From NCBI GenBank assembly GCA_022843085.1, contig JALHOI010000169.1, positions 1 through 6,848 on the forward strand: 6,848 bases of DNA, written 5' to 3'. Made by a program: the position numbers and the translations under genes. Under the pieces are notes generated by a model that was not told where the DNA came from, searched no databases, and saw only the letters and a list, made by a program, of their open reading frames with translations. Positions 4,149 to 6,848 of the stretch are shown here, one piece after another (position 1 is the first letter of the stretch; the number at the start of each line of letters is the position of its first letter). Source of the stretch: Pseudobdellovibrionaceae bacterium (GTDB taxonomy: Bacteria > Bdellovibrionota > Bdellovibrionia > Bdellovibrionales > JAMPXM01).

Positions 4149-5153
4149 CTACACTAAGGTCGCGTCGAATTTTCTGACTTCGATCGCTATAAATTCGGGC
4201 TCGTCTTCCATGATGTGGTGCCCAGCTGTCGGATGTGTAATGAGCTGCGACTTTCTGACGAGGCGGTGAAGATCCTCGCACGCCGCTTGTTTCACCAAAC
4301 GGTCGCGAAGGCCGCGTATAATCAGCAGTGGAGTTTCGAGTGTCGAAAATAGGCGCGGCATCCTTGCATCCGCGAGAAGGCTAAATGCCTTCATAAAGGC
4401 CGAACTCGAATCACCTTTGTCGCGAAACGGTTCTTGATAAAGCGAGACCAAAGCCGGTGTGATCAGTTCGCGTCGACTCATGACCTGCTGCACGACGGCC
4501 CGAATTGTAGCCGTTGAGCTTATTCGATGAAGTCGATCTGCATGCTTGGCTAGGGGAAGCAGCGAAAGCGGAATTCGGGCAGGGTCGACGGCAGGACCAA
4601 GGGCGATGAGACCTCTGAAGAGTTTCGACTGCAGCGTTGCCGTGGTGAGTGCGATGGCGGCGCCCATTGAGCTCGCGATGACAAGCGGCCTCTTTAAACC
4701 CATCTCGGCGATCGCGCGTGCCAGGTGTTCGGCCTGTTCGTCGAGCGAGTAACGAAACTTGCGTGGCTTTGCGCTTGCTCCAAATCCGGGAAAATCGAGG
4801 CAGGTAATTCGGTAATTATTTGCAAGCCAGGGCACCAGTCGACGGTAAATGATCATCGAAGCGCCGATTCCGTGTAGGCAGAGGATGTCGGGCCCGGCAC
4901 CGATTTGTCTATAAGCTAGTTTCACCGAATCTCCGTGAATCGATTCGATGTCGAGATAGCTGCACGATCCGAGTCGCCGATCGATATCAAGCTCGTCGGC
5001 GTCGCGTCCGAGCTGGGCCTGTAGAGCAGCCGTAAAAACCCGGCGCGCGCGAAGTCGCAACCGTAGCAGAAAAAGACTGCCCAGCGCAGCAAGTAGAGCG
5101 GCGAGACCGATCAACCATGAGGCCGTATCGGCGACGACTCCGACCTCAGGCAT
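4149..5153 (-). CDS. Membrane-anchored alpha/beta hydrolase
   Basis: A 334-residue alpha/beta-hydrolase-fold protein. Residues about 11-30 form one hydrophobic helix followed by an Arg-rich stretch (RLRLRARR, 31-38), consistent with a signal anchor. The catalytic fold starts near 70: LHGIGAS (93-99) gives the oxyanion-hole HG, LDFPGFGAS (119-127) follows, and the nucleophile elbow is ASSMG (160-164) with Ser162. The likely acid is Asp284 (RGLRDRLV) and the likely base His312 (TAGHHIMEDEP). A variable cap (about 190-250) sits between. The first position of the usual GxSxG is Ala, as in some active members. Such enzymes cleave esters, amides or similar bonds; the substrate cannot be told. The start overlaps the upstream stop by one base (TGATG) with no clear ribosome binding site, suggesting translational coupling. 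Confidence 0.88.
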   Translation of the reverse strand: MPEVGVVADTASWLIGLAALLAALGSLFLLRLRLRARRVFTAALQAQLGRDADELDIDRRLGSCSYLDIESIHGDSVKLAYRQIGAGPDILCLHGIGASMIIYRRLVPWLANNYRITCLDFPGFGASAKPRKFRYSLDEQAEHLARAIAEMGLKRPLVIASSMGAAIALTTATLQSKLFRGLIALGPAVDPARIPLSLLPLAKHADRLHRISSTATIRAVVQQVMSRRELITPALVSLYQEPFRDKGDSSSAFMKAFSLLADARMPRLFSTLETPLLIIRGLRDRLVKQAACEDLHRLVRKSQLITHPTAGHHIMEDEPEFIAIEVRKFDATLV

Positions 5154-5416
5154 CAGTCAATCTCGCAGAATCGGCAGAAGGCCATCGTTCCAGTCAGATC
5201 GTAGTGCGCCCTTTGTTCGGCCCTCGTATGCACCGGGTCGTATCCCATCGTGCACAGATGACGCTTTCGATCGTAATGGCCACAATCGTCGCAAAAGAAT
5301 GCCGGGTTATAGGCCTTCAAATCTTCCGGTCGAATTCGATCTGTTCTGAGTCCGCGCTTTACTCGCATGTTTTGGTAGGGGCCTGCGGGTTTTGGGGTCG
5401 AGTCGGTTGCGCTCAT
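5153..5416 (-). CDS. Small cysteine-rich putative zinc-binding protein
   Basis: An 87-residue protein that I do not assign to a named family. Residues 1-35 are Arg/Lys-rich and probably disordered. From 40 it has CDDC (42-45), Cys55 and CRFC (81-84), with His47, His53, His63 and His71 between. Two CxxC knuckles about 35 residues apart fit a zinc-ribbon-like fold. A redox or iron-sulfur role is possible but less likely. There is no signal peptide, so it is probably cytoplasmic. AAGG lies 11 bases before the ATG at 5416, a weak site. The first gene of a two-gene operon, it shares the A of its TGA with the ATG of the membrane-anchored hydrolase, so the two products are probably made together. 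It is divergent from clpB with only 101 bases between the starts. Confidence 0.75.
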   Translation of the reverse strand: MSATDSTPKPAGPYQNMRVKRGLRTDRIRPEDLKAYNPAFFCDDCGHYDRKRHLCTMGYDPVHTRAEQRAHYDLTGTMAFCRFCEID

Positions 5417-5450
5417 GTTCTTTGTGACCTTCGAAACTTAAATTGGCGAA

Positions 5451-5478
5451 TTGACGAAAGTGAAACCGACCACACAAT
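5451..5478 (+). promoter_or_regulatory. Candidate housekeeping promoter for clpB
   Basis: TTGACG (5451-5456, five of six to the -35 consensus) and CACAAT (5473-5478, four of six to the -10) are separated by 16 bases. The -10 lies about 40 bases upstream of the clpB ATG at 5518. I saw no CIRCE element and no convincing sigma-32 promoter. It is judged by eye only. Confidence 0.35.
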
Positions 5479-5502
5479 AGAGTTGAGGCTGTTAAGACTC
5501 AA
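5474..5502 (-). promoter_or_regulatory. Candidate divergent promoter for the zinc-protein/hydrolase operon
   Basis: On the minus strand TTGAGT (5502-5497) and TATTGT (5479-5474) are 17 bases apart, each matching four of six consensus positions. The -10 would overlap the candidate clpB -10 on the other strand. The -35 falls in the imperfect inverted repeat TTGAGGCT (5483-5490) and AGACTCAA (5495-5502). It is judged by eye only. Confidence 0.3.
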
Positions 5503-5517
5503 GAAAGAGATTGAAGA

Positions 5518-6848
5518 ATGAGCGACATCGAAAAAATGACGGTTAAAGCGCAAGAAGCGATGCAAGCGGCGGCGAAAATGGCTGAAGAAAAGTCGAATTC
5601 CGCGGTTGAGCCTGAACATCTGCTCTACCAACTTGTCGTTCAAGTCGATGGATTCGTGCCCAACTTGATTTCGGCTGCCGGTGGCCAGCTGACATCAGTT
5701 AAACGCGAACTCGAGGTGGCTCTTGCGCGAATGCCTCAGGTGACCGGGGCTGCGAAGCGAGTGGTCGCAAGTCCGCGGCTGATCGGCGTCTTTAACCGAG
5801 CCGACGTTGAAATGCGAGCACTTGGTGACAGCTACATTTCGACTGAACATTTTCTTCTTGCTTCTTTGAACGAGACGGCACCTAGCGAGATCTCAAAAAT
5901 CATGAAGGCGGCCGGGCTCACGCGAAATAGCGTCGAAGCTGCCGTTTCAAAGATGCGCGGAGGAAAAAAGATCACGGACGATTCACCAGAGGGTACGATG
6001 GAAGCGCTTAAAAAATACGGACGAGATCTGACCCAAGCTGCTAACGAAGGGAAGCTTGATCCGGTGATTGGCCGTGATGAAGAAATTCGGCGTGTGATTC
6101 AAGTCTTATCACGCCGTACAAAAAATAATCCGGTTCTCATCGGTGAACCTGGGGTCGGAAAAACCGCGATCGCCGAAGGCCTCGCTTTGCGAATCGTGAA
6201 AGGTGATGTCCCTGAATCGCTGAAGGGTAAGAAGCTGATGTCACTCGACATGGGTCAGCTGATTGCAGGAGCAAAATACCGCGGCGAATTCGAAGATCGC
6301 TTGAAGGCCGTCATCAAAGAAGTGACCGATGGTCATGGGCAAATTATTTTGTTTATCGACGAACTTCACACCCTCGTCGGCGCCGGGAAATCTGAAGGAT
6401 CAATGGACGCCGGCCAGCTTTTGAAGCCCGCACTTGCGCGGGGTGAACTGCGGTGTATTGGTGCGACGACTCTCGACGAGTACCAGAAATATATTGAGAA
6501 AGATGCCGCACTTGAAAGACGTTTTCAGCAGGTCATGGTGAACGAGCCTTCGATCGAAGACGCGATCACGATCCTGCGTGGACTCAAGGAAAAATACGAA
6601 GTTCATCACGGCGTTCGCATTCGCGATTCGGCTCTCATTTCGGCGGTGAAGCTTTCTCATCGGTACATCACCTCGCGTTTTCTACCCGACAAAGCGATTG
6701 ATTTGATGGATGAAGCGGCAAGCCGCCTTTCGATTGAGATCGGCAGCGTCCCTGCAGAAGTCGACACGCTCGAACGCGAGCGCATGCAGCTTCAAGTCGA
6801 ACGTGAGGCCATGCGACGTGAGAAGGATGAGGCCAGATCGGAAGAGCA
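5518..6848 (+). CDS. clpB: ATP-dependent disaggregase ClpB, 3' partial
   Basis: The first 443 residues of ClpB (Hsp104 family), a hexameric AAA+ machine that threads aggregated proteins through its pore and works with DnaK. The N-terminal domain (1 to about 145) shows the two Clp_N repeats, with EPEHLL (31-36) and STEHFLL (108-114). NBD1 has Walker A GEPGVGKT (209-216), pore loop KYRGEFE (253-259) with Tyr254, Walker B IILFIDE (276-282) with Glu282, sensor-1 IGATT (314-318), arginine fingers Arg334/Arg335, and PDKAIDLMDEA (390-400). The coiled-coil middle domain, which separates ClpB from ClpA and ClpC, begins near 408 (VDTLERERMQLQ) and is cut by the window end. NBD2, normally reaching a total near 860 residues, lies outside. 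The ATG at 5518 has only a weak purine-rich site. No frameshift is visible. Confidence 0.95.
   Translation, partial: MSDIEKMTVKAQEAMQAAAKMAEEKSNSAVEPEHLLYQLVVQVDGFVPNLISAAGGQLTSVKRELEVALARMPQVTGAAKRVVASPRLIGVFNRADVEMRALGDSYISTEHFLLASLNETAPSEISKIMKAAGLTRNSVEAAVSKMRGGKKITDDSPEGTMEALKKYGRDLTQAANEGKLDPVIGRDEEIRRVIQVLSRRTKNNPVLIGEPGVGKTAIAEGLALRIVKGDVPESLKGKKLMSLDMGQLIAGAKYRGEFEDRLKAVIKEVTDGHGQIILFIDELHTLVGAGKSEGSMDAGQLLKPALARGELRCIGATTLDEYQKYIEKDAALERRFQQVMVNEPSIEDAITILRGLKEKYEVHHGVRIRDSALISAVKLSHRYITSRFLPDKAIDLMDEAASRLSIEIGSVPAEVDTLERERMQLQVEREAMRREKDEARSEE

Noticed and set aside
3991..4281. Minus-strand open frame of 96 residues
   Set aside because: It overlaps the hydrolase C terminus in another frame, has no ribosome binding site, and resembles no family.
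5417..5517. CIRCE or sigma-32 heat-shock control of clpB
   Set aside because: No TTAGCACTC/GAGTGCTAA dyad and no CTTGAAA with CCCCAT at suitable spacing were found.
6400..6660. Minus-strand open frame inside clpB
   Set aside because: It is antisense to the highly conserved NBD1 coding sequence, so it is a shadow frame.

Overview
The window looks like a chromosomal segment of a Bdellovibrio-type predatory or free-living bacterium (Bdellovibrionota). The clues are a short flagellin of about 277 residues with no outer domains, a lysine/alanine-rich histone-H1-like protein, the tail of an NtrC-type regulator, ClpB, and several unrecognised secreted or lipid-anchored proteins. The lineage is an inference from gene content. 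No tRNA, rRNA, CRISPR array, insertion sequence or phage gene was seen.

Layout. (1) Positions 1-98 are the Fis-type DNA-binding end of an NtrC-family response regulator, followed by an intrinsic terminator (132-167). That terminator lies almost against the ribosome binding site of a 199-residue secreted protein of unknown function (189-788). (2) A minus-strand block runs from 2267 down to 808. It holds a probable lipoprotein (1509-2267) and a 164-residue protein with a basic K/A-rich front half and an acidic tail (870-1364), which is bracketed by two almost identical stem-loops. (3) Positions 2268-2715 are non-coding. They contain the lipoprotein gene's upstream region, a 20-bp perfect dyad, and the flagellin 3' untranslated region, which is a row of about five hairpins ending in a terminator. 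(4) Flagellin (2716-3549, minus) has a leader with two GGAGGAT motifs and a tiny six-codon reading frame. (5) Positions 3550-4148 show no convincing gene. (6) A two-gene minus-strand operon (5416 to 4149) encodes a small cysteine-rich putative zinc protein and, overlapping it by one base, a membrane-anchored alpha/beta hydrolase. (7) The disaggregase gene clpB starts at 5518 on the plus strand and runs off the end of the window.

The genes do not form one pathway. The most unusual material is around flagellin. Downstream are hairpins with exact 36-nt centre-to-centre spacing, two of which differ by a compensatory base-pair swap and one of which has a self-complementary loop. Upstream is a leader that resembles a post-transcriptional (CsrA-type) control region. 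Both suggest RNA-level control of flagellin, but this is inference. A second theme is the bipolar basic/acidic protein with an internal 51-nt repeat.
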